Assembly (NCBI GenBank): GCA_002315625.1
Contig: DCHH01000039.1
Span: forward strand, 2,651 to 57,642
Direction: 5' to 3'
Source of the DNA: Bacteroidales bacterium UBA1757
Lineage (GTDB): Bacteria > Bacteroidota > Bacteroidia > Bacteroidales > UBA1402
Length of the DNA stretch: 54,992 nt
Positions 1 through 8,898 of the stretch are shown in pieces. The notes under the pieces are model-generated. The model did not search any database, was not told the DNA's origin, and saw only the letters and a program-made list of their open reading frames with translations. The translations under genes were made by a program, and so were the position numbers. Numbering within the stretch: the stretch's first letter is position 1; each line of letters begins with the position of its first letter.

Positions 1-471
1 GCTCGCAACAAATACACCTATTTTGCATCAAAGGCAAAGAAGGAAGGATATGAGCAGATTGCCGCCCTCTTCCTTGAGACCGCCGACAACGAGAAGGAGC
101 ACGCAAAACTCTGGTTCAAGGAGTTGAACGGCATCGGTGACACAGCCGCAAACCTCGCTGCCGCAGCTGCAGGTGAGAACTATGAGTGGACAGACATGTA
201 TGAAGGCTTTGCAAAGACCGCAGAAAAGGAAGGTTTCACCGAACTCGCAGCCCGTTTCCGTGGTGTTGCAGCCATTGAAAAACGTCACGAAGAGCGTTAT
301 CGTGCCCTTCTCAAGAACGTAGAGACTGCAAAGGTGTTCGAGAAATCAGAGGTAAAGGTTTGGGAATGCCGTAACTGCGGACATGTTGTTGTCGGCACCA
401 AGGCTCCCGAAATCTGCCCCGTATGCTCTCATCCGCAGGCCTACTTTGAAATTCATAAGGAAAATTTCTGA
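1..471 (+). CDS. Rubrerythrin, 3' part (5' end outside window)
   Basis: The frame is open from base 1 and gives 156 residues. A four-helix-bundle part carries two E-x-x-H iron ligands (EKEH near residue 36, EKRH near residue 93). A C-terminal rubredoxin-like domain carries CRNCGH and CPVC, which hold a single iron. Rubrerythrins reduce hydrogen peroxide in the cytoplasm of anaerobes using reduced rubredoxin or NADH-linked donors. The family is about 190 residues, so roughly 35 N-terminal residues, including the first iron ligand, are missing because of the window edge and not through decay. The gene ends at a strong terminator shared with the convergent murI. Confidence 0.93.
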   Translation, partial: ARNKYTYFASKAKKEGYEQIAALFLETADNEKEHAKLWFKELNGIGDTAANLAAAAAGENYEWTDMYEGFAKTAEKEGFTELAARFRGVAAIEKRHEERYRALLKNVETAKVFEKSEVKVWECRNCGHVVVGTKAPEICPVCSHPQAYFEIHKENF

Positions 472-488
472 CCTTTGATTCTACAATT

Positions 489-528
489 GAAAAAGCCGTT
501 TCCGACTAGTGCGGGAACGGCTTTTTTA
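489..528. terminator. Bidirectional intrinsic terminator between rubrerythrin gene and murI
   Basis: An A-tract and the arm AAGCCGTTTCC are followed by a short loop and GGGAACGGCTT, then a T-run; one G-T pair is in the stem. The A-run on one side and T-run on the other make it usable from both strands, which fits the convergent genes ending at 471 and 529. Confidence 0.88.
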
Positions 529-1392
529 TTATAGGAGGTGAATCTGTGTGGCTGAGACGGGGGTTCTGGTGAAGGCGGATGCCTGTTCTTCGAACTTGGC
601 TACGGATTCTGTTGTCAGATAGTTGCATGTTCCCCCTTGAGTGCATTGTCTATTTAATAAGGCGTGGCGCTCAAGGTAGTCACTAAGACAGGAGGCTACA
701 TGCTCTCCCTGGTTGACAATGTGGATGTCTGGCGGTAGGAACTGTCTGATTTGCGGCAGAAGCAGGGGATAATGGGTGCAACCTAAAATCAGAGTGTCGA
801 TTGCAGGGTCCTGCTCGAAAAGTTCTGTAAGGTAACGGTTTACGAAGTATGCAGCTCCAGGAGAACCGGATTCGCCGTTTTCAACAAGCGGTACCCACAT
901 CGGGCAGGCTTTACCCACAACTGTGATATCAGAGTTGAGCTTGTGGATTTCTATTGGGTATGATTCGGACTGGATTGTACCGGGAGTGGCAACGATGCCT
1001 ACATGCCGGCTCTTTGTCAGACTTCCGACTGCTTCAACGGTGGGGCGAAGGACACCCAGAACACGTCGCGAGGGAAGTCCGTCTGGGGTTTCGTACAATC
1101 GGCCGAGAGAGGAATCAATCCCGGTCAAGTCGCGCTGCTGTATTGAGCGTAATGCTTTGGCAGATGCAGTGTTGCATGCCAAAATAACAAGAGGACAGCC
1201 CTGGTTCATCAAGAACCGGACTGCCTCAAGTGTAAACTGATAGACCACTTCAAAAGAGCGGCTTCCGTATGGTGTGCGGGCGTTGTCGCCCAAATACAGG
1301 TAGTCGTACTGAGGAAGATGTCTGCGGAAGGCTTCCAGAATTGTCAGGCCTCCGTAGCCCGAGTCGAATACGCCTATAGGTCCCACCTGCAA
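529..1392 (-). CDS. murI: Glutamate racemase
   Basis: Converts L-glutamate to D-glutamate for peptidoglycan in the cytoplasm. The 287 residues match family length. The N-terminal GVFDSGYGG motif (about residues 7-15) is the substrate loop. The two catalytic cysteines are both present: C73 in LACNTAS and C205 in LGCTHYP. No ATG lies before the conserved motif; the start is TTG at 1392 or GTG six bases further in, and an in-frame stop lies just upstream. It is the last gene of the minus-strand envelope block, 26 bp after a skp gene, a neighbourhood typical of Bacteroidales. Confidence 0.95.
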   Translation of the reverse strand: MQVGPIGVFDSGYGGLTILEAFRRHLPQYDYLYLGDNARTPYGSRSFEVVYQFTLEAVRFLMNQGCPLVILACNTASAKALRSIQQRDLTGIDSSLGRLYETPDGLPSRRVLGVLRPTVEAVGSLTKSRHVGIVATPGTIQSESYPIEIHKLNSDITVVGKACPMWVPLVENGESGSPGAAYFVNRYLTELFEQDPAIDTLILGCTHYPLLLPQIRQFLPPDIHIVNQGEHVASCLSDYLERHALLNRQCTQGGTCNYLTTESVAKFEEQASAFTRTPVSATQIHLL

Positions 1393-1418
1393 GATGTACG
1401 AAGGATACCTTATTTAAA

Positions 1419-1925
1419 TTAAAGGATACCCAGTTTCTTGCGAACCTCGTTGGTAACATCCTTGCACTTTGCAGCATTTACATATACGCAAGCGCTTTCG
1501 ACGGATGAATCAACAATATAGATGAGTCCAAGTTCGTCGCCGACGGCCTTGATGGCTTCAGACAATTTTTTGTTGATGGGGATGAGAAGCTCCTGCTGTT
1601 GCTGCTGTATCTGCTGCTGTGACTGCTGGTAGAAATCCTGGATGCGCTGTTCGAGGTCCTGAATCTCAGCCATGCGGCGCTGCTGAATGCTTTCGGGAAG
1701 GCTGTCACGCTGAGCCATGAAGTCAGTACCCTTCTTCTGGTATTCCTCACGCATACCTACAAGCTCGTTCTCCATTGTCTTGGCGGTCTGGTCGAGCTTT
1801 TCGATGGCTGCTTTGGTTTCAGGCATAGCCTGGAAGATTTCGCTACGGTTGATGCTGCCGAATTCCTGTGCCATTGCATACAAAGGAAGTACGCACAACA
1901 TGGCAACGAATAATTTCTTGAACAT
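1419..1925 (-). CDS. OmpH/Skp-family periplasmic chaperone (first copy)
   Basis: 168 residues from the ATG at 1925: a signal peptide ending near AMAQ, then a long charged and Gln-rich coiled coil (a run of QQ-rich heptads near the middle), then a small C-terminal beta strand segment. Skp proteins hold unfolded outer-membrane proteins in the periplasm and pass them to BamA. A longer frame to 1985 exists, but it overlaps a good promoter and would place 20 extra residues before a normal signal peptide, so the inner start is preferred. Next to a second skp copy and bamA. The product is clear; which copy does what is not. Confidence 0.88.
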   Translation of the reverse strand: MFKKLFVAMLCVLPLYAMAQEFGSINRSEIFQAMPETKAAIEKLDQTAKTMENELVGMREEYQKKGTDFMAQRDSLPESIQQRRMAEIQDLEQRIQDFYQQSQQQIQQQQQELLIPINKKLSEAIKAVGDELGLIYIVDSSVESACVYVNAAKCKDVTNEVRKKLGIL

Positions 1926-1955
1926 AATAATTTTTGTTGTGGTTAATAATTTTTG

Positions 1956-1986
1956 CAAAGGTAATAACAATCTCGATTTCCTCAAA
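1956..1986 (-). promoter_or_regulatory. Bacteroidota-type promoter before first skp copy
   Basis: Read on the minus strand: TTTG (1983-1986), exactly 19 nt, then TACCTTTG (1956-1963). This fits the TTTG / TAnnTTTG pattern of the Bacteroidota primary sigma factor. Transcription would begin near 1949, inside the longest frame of the skp gene, supporting the start at 1925. It suggests skp-murI can be transcribed apart from bamA. Confidence 0.72.
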
Positions 1987-2005
1987 GCGGCTATGCCTTT
2001 TCAGA

Positions 2006-2515
2006 CTAGTAGCCCATCTTCTTGAGTACGTCGTCGCTTACATCAATCGAGGGGGAGGCAAAGACGATGTTCACTCCTGATGCCCGGTCCAGGATAAGCT
2101 GGTATCCTTTCTCCTCGGCCAGAGTCTTGACGGCGTTGTAGATTTCGTCCTGAATGGGTGAAAGCAGGCTTTCGCGTTTTTTGTAGAGCTCGCCCTCACT
2201 GCCGAAGTAGGTACGTTTGAGGTCGGCGGCCTTCTTCTCCTTGGCAAGGATTTCTTCCTCTTTCTGCTTCTGCTGCTCGGCGGAGAGATAAACGGCCTGG
2301 GCCTGATATTCAGTATATAACTTCTTGGCTTCAGCTGTAATAGCATCGATTTCAGCCTGCCACTTCTTGGACACCTGGCTTAACTGGTCGTTTGCCATTT
2401 CGTAGGCTGGAATACGGGAAAAGATGTATTCCATATCAATCAAAGCATATTTCTGGGCCATCGAGGCCAGACTGCACACAAATACGAGTGCCAGTAGAGA
2501 TGATAATCTTTTCAT
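2006..2515 (-). CDS. OmpH/Skp-family periplasmic chaperone (second copy)
   Basis: 169 residues. A signal peptide (MKRLSSLLALVF...SMAQ) is followed by YALIDMEYIF, the usual Skp/OmpH N-terminal strand, a long Lys/Glu/Gln-rich coiled coil with KEEEILAKEKKA, and a C-terminal segment ending SDDVLKKMGY. Function as for other Skp proteins: a tentacle-like chaperone for outer-membrane proteins. Lies 58 bp downstream of bamA in the same direction and is probably co-transcribed with it. The two copies in the window are distant paralogues and not a recent duplication. Confidence 0.9.
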   Translation of the reverse strand: MKRLSSLLALVFVCSLASMAQKYALIDMEYIFSRIPAYEMANDQLSQVSKKWQAEIDAITAEAKKLYTEYQAQAVYLSAEQQKQKEEEILAKEKKAADLKRTYFGSEGELYKKRESLLSPIQDEIYNAVKTLAEEKGYQLILDRASGVNIVFASPSIDVSDDVLKKMGY

Positions 2516-2573
2516 AGCTTTAGTAATTATGTTGTTTTCTGCTTAGACGCAAAAAAACGCAAAATGTTAAATG

Positions 2574-5207
2574 TTAAAATTCCTGACCTAGGATGAAGTG
2601 GAACTCGCCGCCGTGAGCCTTGGTCTCAACACCCACAGGATCAAAGCCGTAACCCCAGTCTATACCGAGAAGTCCGACCACAGGAATAAAGATACGCACA
2701 CCTATACCGGCAGAGCGTTTCAGCTCAAAGGGCGAAAAATCGCCAATGTCGGTCCAGCAGTTACCCCCTTCGAGGAATGCCATTGCATAAATGGTGGTAC
2801 TGCCCTCCATGATGATGGGGTAGCGGAGTTCCATACCGATTCGCTCATACATATAGCCGACGCCAAGGTCACCATTGCCGTAACCTCTCATTGCGATGAT
2901 GTCGTATGCGTACATGCTTGAGTAACCGGTCATACCGTCACCACCGACGTAGAATGCACCGAACGGTGTCTGCTTGTACTTGTTGTAGCTGCCCAGCAGT
3001 CCGAAGTCGAAGCGGGTGGCAAGCACGAGTTTACGGTTGGGTGAAATCGGGGTGAAGGTTCTGGAGGAGAACTTGATTTTGTATGATTCCTGCCACTTCT
3101 GAAGTTCTTCGGATGTCATTTTCGCATAATCCTCATCAGTCTTTCCGTCCCAGAGTGAATATGGCGGGGCAAGTGAGACTGAGAGTGAGAATGTCGAACC
3201 GGTACGGGTGTAAAGCGGGTTGTCGATAGAGCTGCGGCTCAGTGTGAGTCCGAGGTGGAAGTCGTTGCTGACACCGTCGTTGATAATGAAGTACGACCAG
3301 TTCTGAAGGATATATTGCTGGAATGCAAGTTCGGCGTATATCTGGAAATAGTCGTCAGGCCATTTCAAGCGGTGTGAGATACCGACTGAGGCTCCCCACA
3401 TCTTGATGAACTTGTTGGGATCCATCTCCATGCCCGAGTAGGATGAGTAGTAGTTAGAGCCGTAACCGTAGCCACCATATCCGTAGCTTCCGTAGCCGCT
3501 ACCATAATAATTGTAATAGTTGTACATATTATTATAGTAGTTCTTCCAGTAACGGTCGCTGACATCGGTCTGGTAGGAGAAGAAGGCACCCACCTGAAGG
3601 GCGTTGGGGCGTTTGCCGCCTAACCATGGTTCGGTGAACGAGAAGCTGTACGACTGGTAGTAGCGTCCGTTCGTACGGCCGGTTATGCTCAGTGTCTGTC
3701 CGTCGCCCTGTGGCAATACCTTGTAGGTCTTGAGGTTGAAGAGGTTGCGAAGCGAGAAGTTAGTGAACTTCAGGCTGATTGAACCGATGATACCGGTCGA
3801 GCCGTAACCCAGTGAGAACTCAAGCTGGTCGTTTGCCTTGGATTTGAGGTTAAGGTCAATATCGACGGTCTTGTTTTCGTAGTTCGGAATTGGGTTGATA
3901 CCCATGTTCTCGGCATCGAAGTGTCCGGTCTGTGCAATTTCACGTGCAGAACGTCTCAGTGCCGACATATTGAACAGTTGTCCGGGCTTGATGTAGAGCT
4001 CGCGGCGGATTACATGTTCGTAGAGCCGGTCGTTACCGCTGATTTCAATACGCGAGATGGTTGCGGGGTCACCTTCCGAGATACGCATCTCAAGGTCGAT
4101 TGAGTCACCTTCCACACGGATTTCGACGGGGTCAAGCTGGAAGAACAGGTAGCCGTTATCCATGTAGAGGTTGCTCACGGCCTCGTTTTCGTCTTCCTTC
4201 AGCCGCTTGTTCAGAAGCTTCTGGTTGTAGATGTCGCCTTTGTTAATCTGCAGGACGTTGTCAAGCTGTTCACTGGTATATAGGGTGTTGCCGACCCACG
4301 TGATGTCGCGGATATAGTACTGGCGCCCTTCGTCAATCTTTAGATAGACGTTGACGTTCTTGTCATCGTATTTATAGACCGAGTCTTCAAGGATGATGGC
4401 ATCGCGGTAGCCCTCCTCGTTGTACTTCTCGATTACTTTGTACTTGTCTTCGGTGAACTCCTTGTCAGTGTATTTCCTGGTACGGAACATTGTCAGGGGG
4501 TTGCCCTTTTCGTTGGTCTTCTTCATCGCCCAGTCAATCTTGGCCTTCGCGAATGCCTTGTTGCCTTCGATAATGAGCTGGTTGATACGGATTTTGTCAT
4601 GTTTATCGACATTGACATCAACGATTACCTCGTTGTTTTTTTCGGGATCATCGTGTTGAAGCACATCGACTTCTGCATTCTTGAAGCCCTTGTCGTCGTA
4701 GAACTTCTTGATAAGGGTCTCGGCGCGGCTTATGATATTAGGGGTAATCTGGTTACCCACGATAAGATTCAGACGCTCTTCGATGTCCTCCCTCTCGCTC
4801 TTTTTCATTCCGTTATAGTTGACGGCCGAGATACGGGGACGTGGTTTGAGCTTGATTCGGAGCCATATCTGGTTGCCTTCAATCTTGTCGGCCAGAATCT
4901 GCACGTCGGAGAAGAGTCCGTTCCGCCAGAAACGTTTCAGGGCGTCGGTGATGTCGTCACCCGGTACCTTGACCATCTGTCCGACCGACAGGCCGGAGAT
5001 TCCTATGAGCACATAATCCTCATAATTGTCGATACCTTCAACGGCGATGTCGGCAATCTTGTATTCCCTTGGGGATGAATAATAGATTTCCGGTGTCCCC
5101 TGGGCCTGTGTCTTCATGGAAAACAGCACCATGAGACAGGTCAGGAAGGCAGCGGCGGTGAATTTTATCTTTTGGTATGACATTGTCCTTTCGTTCAATG
5201 GGGTCAT
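2574..5207 (-). CDS. bamA: Outer-membrane protein assembly factor BamA
   Basis: Central Omp85 protein that inserts beta-barrel proteins into the outer membrane. Signal peptide ending KTQAQ, then five POTRA-like repeats over about residues 45-420, then a C-terminal barrel with a GYGNGDLGVG strand and a final phenylalanine (FHFILGQEF), as expected. An insertion of about 40 residues near residue 540-580 is extremely rich in Tyr, Gly and Asn and probably lies in a surface loop. The ATG at 5207 overlaps the uppS stop (ATGA). A second ATG at 5183 follows an A/G-rich GAAAGGA stretch and leads straight into the signal peptide, so either could be the true start. Length 877 residues, usual for the phylum. 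Confidence 0.95.
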   Translation of the reverse strand: MTPLNERTMSYQKIKFTAAAFLTCLMVLFSMKTQAQGTPEIYYSSPREYKIADIAVEGIDNYEDYVLIGISGLSVGQMVKVPGDDITDALKRFWRNGLFSDVQILADKIEGNQIWLRIKLKPRPRISAVNYNGMKKSEREDIEERLNLIVGNQITPNIISRAETLIKKFYDDKGFKNAEVDVLQHDDPEKNNEVIVDVNVDKHDKIRINQLIIEGNKAFAKAKIDWAMKKTNEKGNPLTMFRTRKYTDKEFTEDKYKVIEKYNEEGYRDAIILEDSVYKYDDKNVNVYLKIDEGRQYYIRDITWVGNTLYTSEQLDNVLQINKGDIYNQKLLNKRLKEDENEAVSNLYMDNGYLFFQLDPVEIRVEGDSIDLEMRISEGDPATISRIEISGNDRLYEHVIRRELYIKPGQLFNMSALRRSAREIAQTGHFDAENMGINPIPNYENKTVDIDLNLKSKANDQLEFSLGYGSTGIIGSISLKFTNFSLRNLFNLKTYKVLPQGDGQTLSITGRTNGRYYQSYSFSFTEPWLGGKRPNALQVGAFFSYQTDVSDRYWKNYYNNMYNYYNYYGSGYGSYGYGGYGYGSNYYSSYSGMEMDPNKFIKMWGASVGISHRLKWPDDYFQIYAELAFQQYILQNWSYFIINDGVSNDFHLGLTLSRSSIDNPLYTRTGSTFSLSVSLAPPYSLWDGKTDEDYAKMTSEELQKWQESYKIKFSSRTFTPISPNRKLVLATRFDFGLLGSYNKYKQTPFGAFYVGGDGMTGYSSMYAYDIIAMRGYGNGDLGVGYMYERIGMELRYPIIMEGSTTIYAMAFLEGGNCWTDIGDFSPFELKRSAGIGVRIFIPVVGLLGIDWGYGFDPVGVETKAHGGEFHFILGQEF

Positions 5208-5956
5208 TTGTCGGCTTTAACTTGTTCACTTGTCTTTCCGAATCGTCTTTCGCGCGACTGGAAATTGACTATTGCTTCATAGAATGCTTCGTCCTTGAAA
5301 TCGGGCCAGGCTGTGTCGGTGAAGTAGAGCTCTGCGTATGCGGCCTGCCACAGCAGATAGTTGCTGATGCGGATTTCACCTCCGGTACGGATAAGCAAGT
5401 CCGGGTCAGGAATGTCCTTTGTGGTCAGATAGGAGGAAAACAGTTGCTCGTTGATATCCTCTTCCTTTATTCTGCCTGCCACCACATCCTGGCTGATGAG
5501 TCTGGCAGCATTGGTTATTTCCCAGCGGGATGAATAGCTGAATGCGAGAACCAGCGTAAGTTTCTTGCCGTCAGCCGTGCGCTGTTCAAATTCGCGGGCT
5601 TTGGCTATGACATCTGCTCCGAGACGGTTCATATCGCCTATGATCAGGCCGCGGACGCCGTTCTCGATGAGTTCGTCGGTCTCTTTGTTGATGCTGTCAA
5701 TGAACATACCCATCAGGGCAGAAACCTCAGCGGCGGGGCGGTTGAAGTTTTCAGTGGAAAAGGTGTAGAGCGTCAGGTATTTGACATCCGCTTTGGCGGC
5801 AGCCTTGACAATGGCCTTGACGGAGCGCACCCCTTCGAGGTGTCCGAAGATGCGGTCTTTTCCTTGTGCCTTGGCCCAGCGTCCGTTGCCGTCCATTACG
5901 ATGGCAATGTGAGTGGGAACATGGCTCTTGTCTATCTGTTCAAAGTAGCTCATCAT
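5204..5956 (-). CDS. uppS: Isoprenyl transferase / undecaprenyl diphosphate synthase
   Basis: Makes the C55 carrier lipid for peptidoglycan and surface polysaccharide from farnesyl diphosphate and isopentenyl diphosphate. 250 residues. The cis-prenyltransferase signature HIAIVMDGNGRWA is at residues 16-28 with catalytic D22. The C-terminal signature LLIRTGGEIRISNYLLWQ is intact, including the Arg residues that bind diphosphate, and is followed by AELYFTDTAWPDF. It starts 3 bp after the DUF6089 gene stop and its own stop overlaps the bamA ATG, so these genes are almost certainly translated from one message. Confidence 0.96.
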   Translation of the reverse strand: MMSYFEQIDKSHVPTHIAIVMDGNGRWAKAQGKDRIFGHLEGVRSVKAIVKAAAKADVKYLTLYTFSTENFNRPAAEVSALMGMFIDSINKETDELIENGVRGLIIGDMNRLGADVIAKAREFEQRTADGKKLTLVLAFSYSSRWEITNAARLISQDVVAGRIKEEDINEQLFSSYLTTKDIPDPDLLIRTGGEIRISNYLLWQAAYAELYFTDTAWPDFKDEAFYEAIVNFQSRERRFGKTSEQVKADK

Positions 5957-5959
5957 TCT

Positions 5960-6634
5960 TTATCTGTAACAAATTGATCCTATATACATAAAGTCGTAAC
6001 TGAGGTAGAACTTCAGCACGAAATAACTGTCCTTGTTCTTGTTCCAGCTGCTTGCAATTCCCTGAGGGTCAATCAGCTGAAACTGGCTTCCCGTTGCGTA
6101 GTCCAGGTCGTCGGCCAGGCTCATCCTGTATGTCAGGTCCAGCCCGAGGTTGAACCGGTCGGCAAACTTGTACTTGAGTCCTAAGCCTATTGGCATACAG
6201 AAGGCCGCCTTCGTCTTGTCAGTCTTGTAGCAGACTGCGCCGGCACCGAGAAGGATGTAGGGCGACACCCGACTGGCGCCGGGGGCATACGAAGGTGCCC
6301 CGAACTCGTAAAAATTGAACTCCATCGCTATGGAGCCGTCTATTAGCTTGCGGTCGAAGTTAAGTGTCTCACCATGGAGAAACGTTCCTTCTTTTCCTTC
6401 CGTCGTCCCTGCGATACCGGCTACACCCACATCGGCCTTCAAAGTGAACCGCCTGTTCAGGTTGTAGCGCAGCAGGAGGCTGTATGACGGGCGCATGTCG
6501 TTGAACATCTTCGTGTTGGCATCGCCCATGTAGAAAGAGCCGCCGCCCATTGCCCCTATCTCCATCCGGTACCCCTGGCCGAAACAAAGTTCAGCCACCA
6601 GGCCTGCAAGCATAAGGGTCAGAAGGCGTTTCAT
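5960..6634 (-). CDS. DUF6089 family (PorG-like) outer-membrane barrel
   Basis: 224 residues with a signal peptide (cleavage after ELCFGQ), then alternating hydrophobic and aromatic strands such as YRMEIGAMGGGSFYMGD and SPYILLGAGAV, typical of a small outer-membrane beta-barrel. Family knowledge: the DUF6089 protein PorG of Porphyromonas gingivalis belongs to the type IX secretion apparatus and, as I recall, lies beside uppS, bamA and skp genes there too. Many gut Bacteroidales keep this gene without an obvious type IX system, so the role here is open. The start codon overlaps the stop of the DUF6242 gene by 4 bp. Confidence 0.82.
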   Translation of the reverse strand: MKRLLTLMLAGLVAELCFGQGYRMEIGAMGGGSFYMGDANTKMFNDMRPSYSLLLRYNLNRRFTLKADVGVAGIAGTTEGKEGTFLHGETLNFDRKLIDGSIAMEFNFYEFGAPSYAPGASRVSPYILLGAGAVCYKTDKTKAAFCMPIGLGLKYKFADRFNLGLDLTYRMSLADDLDYATGSQFQLIDPQGIASSWNKNKDSYFVLKFYLSYDFMYIGSICYR

Positions 6635-8064
6635 TCTTCAAACAGCATTCTATTGATGTATCCCTTCCATACACCCTCTTCTCCATCCTGGAAAGAGAAA
6701 ACCCATAGATACGGGTCGCTTGAAATGACTTGTCGGCATAGTGCTGTCTCGTTGAAGACGCGGAATGCCAGCCGCTGGTCTGCCACCTCCCATGTGAGTC
6801 CCTGATTGGATGAAATGTATAGTGTGTTGTCCTGAACTACGCTGCCGACTGCGTTCTCGTATTTTCCTCCGTACATAAACAGGCAGTCGTCGTAGTAGAA
6901 CATGGAGGCATCGTACTGCTCTCCAATAACGCTGTAATCGGTTGATATCCTGGCCCAATAGACCTCGTCATCCTTGCTGCTCGGAGTGACTGGAACCATC
7001 GAGCTCCAGGTTGTTCTGCACTTTTCGCCATCTTTGTTACGGCCTCCTGCTACGATGACATAATGCAACCCCGTCTGCGTATAGCTGTGGCAGATTGCAA
7101 AACTGCTGACAGGAAAATCGTCAGGAAGGGCTTCACCGTTGCAGACCCAGTCACCGCCTGCGACGGGATCCGTGATTCCTGTTTCCCAGTATCCCTCGAA
7201 TTTGGCAAAATGTAAATCTTCGTCCATTTTGACGATTGCCAGAAGTATATCGGGGTCTGAAGTTCCATCGGGGTAGTACCTTCCCTCCAAAATTCCCTGA
7301 AGGGTCGTGACGTAGGGAATGCTGTCCACCTTGGACCATGAAAGCAATCCATCGACATTGAGGTCTCCGGCTCCGTCCATAAGGCGTGAAGAGTAGAGAC
7401 CGCCCTTGTTGTCAATCATGAAAGCGGTCTTGCCCTTGCAGGTAAATGACTTGACAATAAGTTCAGAACCGGGGGCAAGCGTTATGCTGACCGGTAGCGG
7501 ACCTTCCCAGTTCAGACCGTCGTAGGACTTGTACATATAGACGTCGAAACCGTCACTTTCAAAAAGTACAATCTGATTGTCGGCATAGACGGTGCGGTAC
7601 TCGTCCATTACTGGCAATGTGGCGACACGGTGCATCTGAAGGGAGTCGGGGTCTATCTGGTGGATATTGACATAGATGTCGTAGGTGTAGGTGTCAGTCC
7701 CGTTTTCAGCGGTATAGACCATCCGGACCGGACTTTTTGAGAAGTCAAGGGTATCCTTCGACGTCCACTTTTTCCCGTTCATGGTAAAGGTACCTTCGTC
7801 ACTTCCAGCAGCGATGGTGGGAAACAGTGAATCGACTTTTGACTGGAAGGGGAAAGAGTCTGTATTGTAAATCTTGTGGGCAAAGTTGTCTATGTAGAAA
7901 GTATAGTCATCAAAGTCCGGGAATGAATCGAAGCCGAAATAGGAGATAAAGATGGGAGTATAGGATTTCGCGGTATTGTTGCATGAACCGAGTGTGAGGG
8001 CAATAATACCTGTCAGCAAAGCCATGATGACACTTACGGTGCGCTTTCCGAGGATATATTTCAT
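6631..8064 (-). CDS. DUF6242-type lipoprotein, probable beta-propeller
   Basis: 477 residues from the ATG at 8064. A lipobox (ALTLGSC) predicts a lipid-anchored outer-membrane or periplasmic protein. The N-terminal part resembles a small beta domain (YTFYIDNFAHKIYNTDS). The remainder has repeated blocks such as SYDGLNWEGPLPV and SSNQGLTWEVADQRL, like the Asp-box or Kelch turns of a beta-propeller. The DUF6242 name is from memory of Bacteroidales annotation and no enzymatic activity is known to me. First gene of the run to bamA, with ATGA overlap to the DUF6089 gene. An 11-residue longer frame lacks a sensible signal peptide start. Confidence 0.72.
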   Translation of the reverse strand: MKYILGKRTVSVIMALLTGIIALTLGSCNNTAKSYTPIFISYFGFDSFPDFDDYTFYIDNFAHKIYNTDSFPFQSKVDSLFPTIAAGSDEGTFTMNGKKWTSKDTLDFSKSPVRMVYTAENGTDTYTYDIYVNIHQIDPDSLQMHRVATLPVMDEYRTVYADNQIVLFESDGFDVYMYKSYDGLNWEGPLPVSITLAPGSELIVKSFTCKGKTAFMIDNKGGLYSSRLMDGAGDLNVDGLLSWSKVDSIPYVTTLQGILEGRYYPDGTSDPDILLAIVKMDEDLHFAKFEGYWETGITDPVAGGDWVCNGEALPDDFPVSSFAICHSYTQTGLHYVIVAGGRNKDGEKCRTTWSSMVPVTPSSKDDEVYWARISTDYSVIGEQYDASMFYYDDCLFMYGGKYENAVGSVVQDNTLYISSNQGLTWEVADQRLAFRVFNETALCRQVISSDPYLWVFSFQDGEEGVWKGYINRMLFEE

Positions 8065-8094
8065 GAATCTTGAGGTCAAATGTCTTATAAGCCA

Positions 8095-8102
8095 CAAAAA
8101 TA
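8095..8102 (-). promoter_or_regulatory. Possible -7 element before the DUF6242-uppS-bamA block
   Basis: Minus strand TATTTTTG fits TAnnTTTG and would start transcription about 25 nt before the ATG at 8064. No good TTTG is found 19-20 nt upstream, so this is weak. The 117-bp gap (8065-8181) is AT-rich and holds no gene. Confidence 0.4.
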
Positions 8103-8181
8103 CAAAGAAAATCCGTATAAAACCCCGTTTTTGTACTTTTATAGGTGTAGTACTTTACTTTTAGGAAAATTAAGATGCTTT

Positions 8182-8898
8182 TCAGGCCATGGCAAGGGTC
8201 ATGAAGCTGACAAAAGAGGGCTTGGCGCGCCAGACCGCAGACCCGCAGGAGGCGAGAGTGGCCCCGGTTGTGATGATATCGTCAATTATCAATATATGCC
8301 TGTTACTCAGTGGATTAATAATATCTTCGGAGTCTGTGTCAGCGGGGTCGGTCAGGGTAAATACTCCCGACATGTTCTCCTGACGTTCCCAGTAATGCTT
8401 GTGGGTCTGGGTGGAGGTGGCCGATTGGCGGCAGACCGACATTGTGTCAACGGGCAGCCCTGTTACTTCGGACACTCCCCGGGCAATCCATTCGCTCTGG
8501 TTATAGCCGCGTTTTTCCATCCTGTCGCCGTGAAGAGGAACGGGCAGAAGAATGTCGATTCCGTCGAAGAAACCAAGAGAAGAAAGAAAATCTCCGGCCA
8601 TGGTGCCCAAACGCTTGGCCAACAGGCGGCTACCTGAGTATTTGAATTGCTCGGACAACATCTGTACGGCCGATTCCTTTTCGTACATCAGCCACGCTGC
8701 GGCACGGTTGAAGCGGACTTTTCCCGCCAGTTTGTCGCAGACTGGATTGTCGGTGAAGGAATCGTATCTTATCCGCGGCAGCTGGTACGCACACTTTGGG
8801 CAGAAACCGGGTTCATTTTCTGCCAGAAGTGCTCCGCACACCGGACATAGGCCGGGATACATCACATTGACGAGTCGTCTGACAGGGCCGACAGGCAT
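8182..8898 (-). CDS. ComF/GntX-family phosphoribosyltransferase-like protein
   Basis: About 238 residues. An N-terminal double Cys motif (CPVC and CPKC) forms a zinc finger. A C-terminal phosphoribosyltransferase fold carries the PRPP loop ILIIDDIITTGATL near residue 210. RGYNQSE is the usual ComF signature. Members are linked to DNA uptake in Bacillus and Haemophilus, but the biochemical reaction is not settled. Several starts are possible: 8934 would overlap recX by 73 bp, 8910 and 8898 by less, and 8862 gives a TGATG overlap but leaves almost nothing before the zinc finger. 8898 is a compromise. Same operon as recX and prmC. Confidence 0.85.
   Translation of the reverse strand: MPVGPVRRLVNVMYPGLCPVCGALLAENEPGFCPKCAYQLPRIRYDSFTDNPVCDKLAGKVRFNRAAAWLMYEKESAVQMLSEQFKYSGSRLLAKRLGTMAGDFLSSLGFFDGIDILLPVPLHGDRMEKRGYNQSEWIARGVSEVTGLPVDTMSVCRQSATSTQTHKHYWERQENMSGVFTLTDPADTDSEDIINPLSNRHILIIDDIITTGATLASCGSAVWRAKPSFVSFMTLAMA

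Noticed and set aside
3365..3589. Repeat-rich small open frame within bamA
   Set aside because: It is a shifted reading of the Tyr/Gly-rich BamA loop codons; the bamA frame is continuous.
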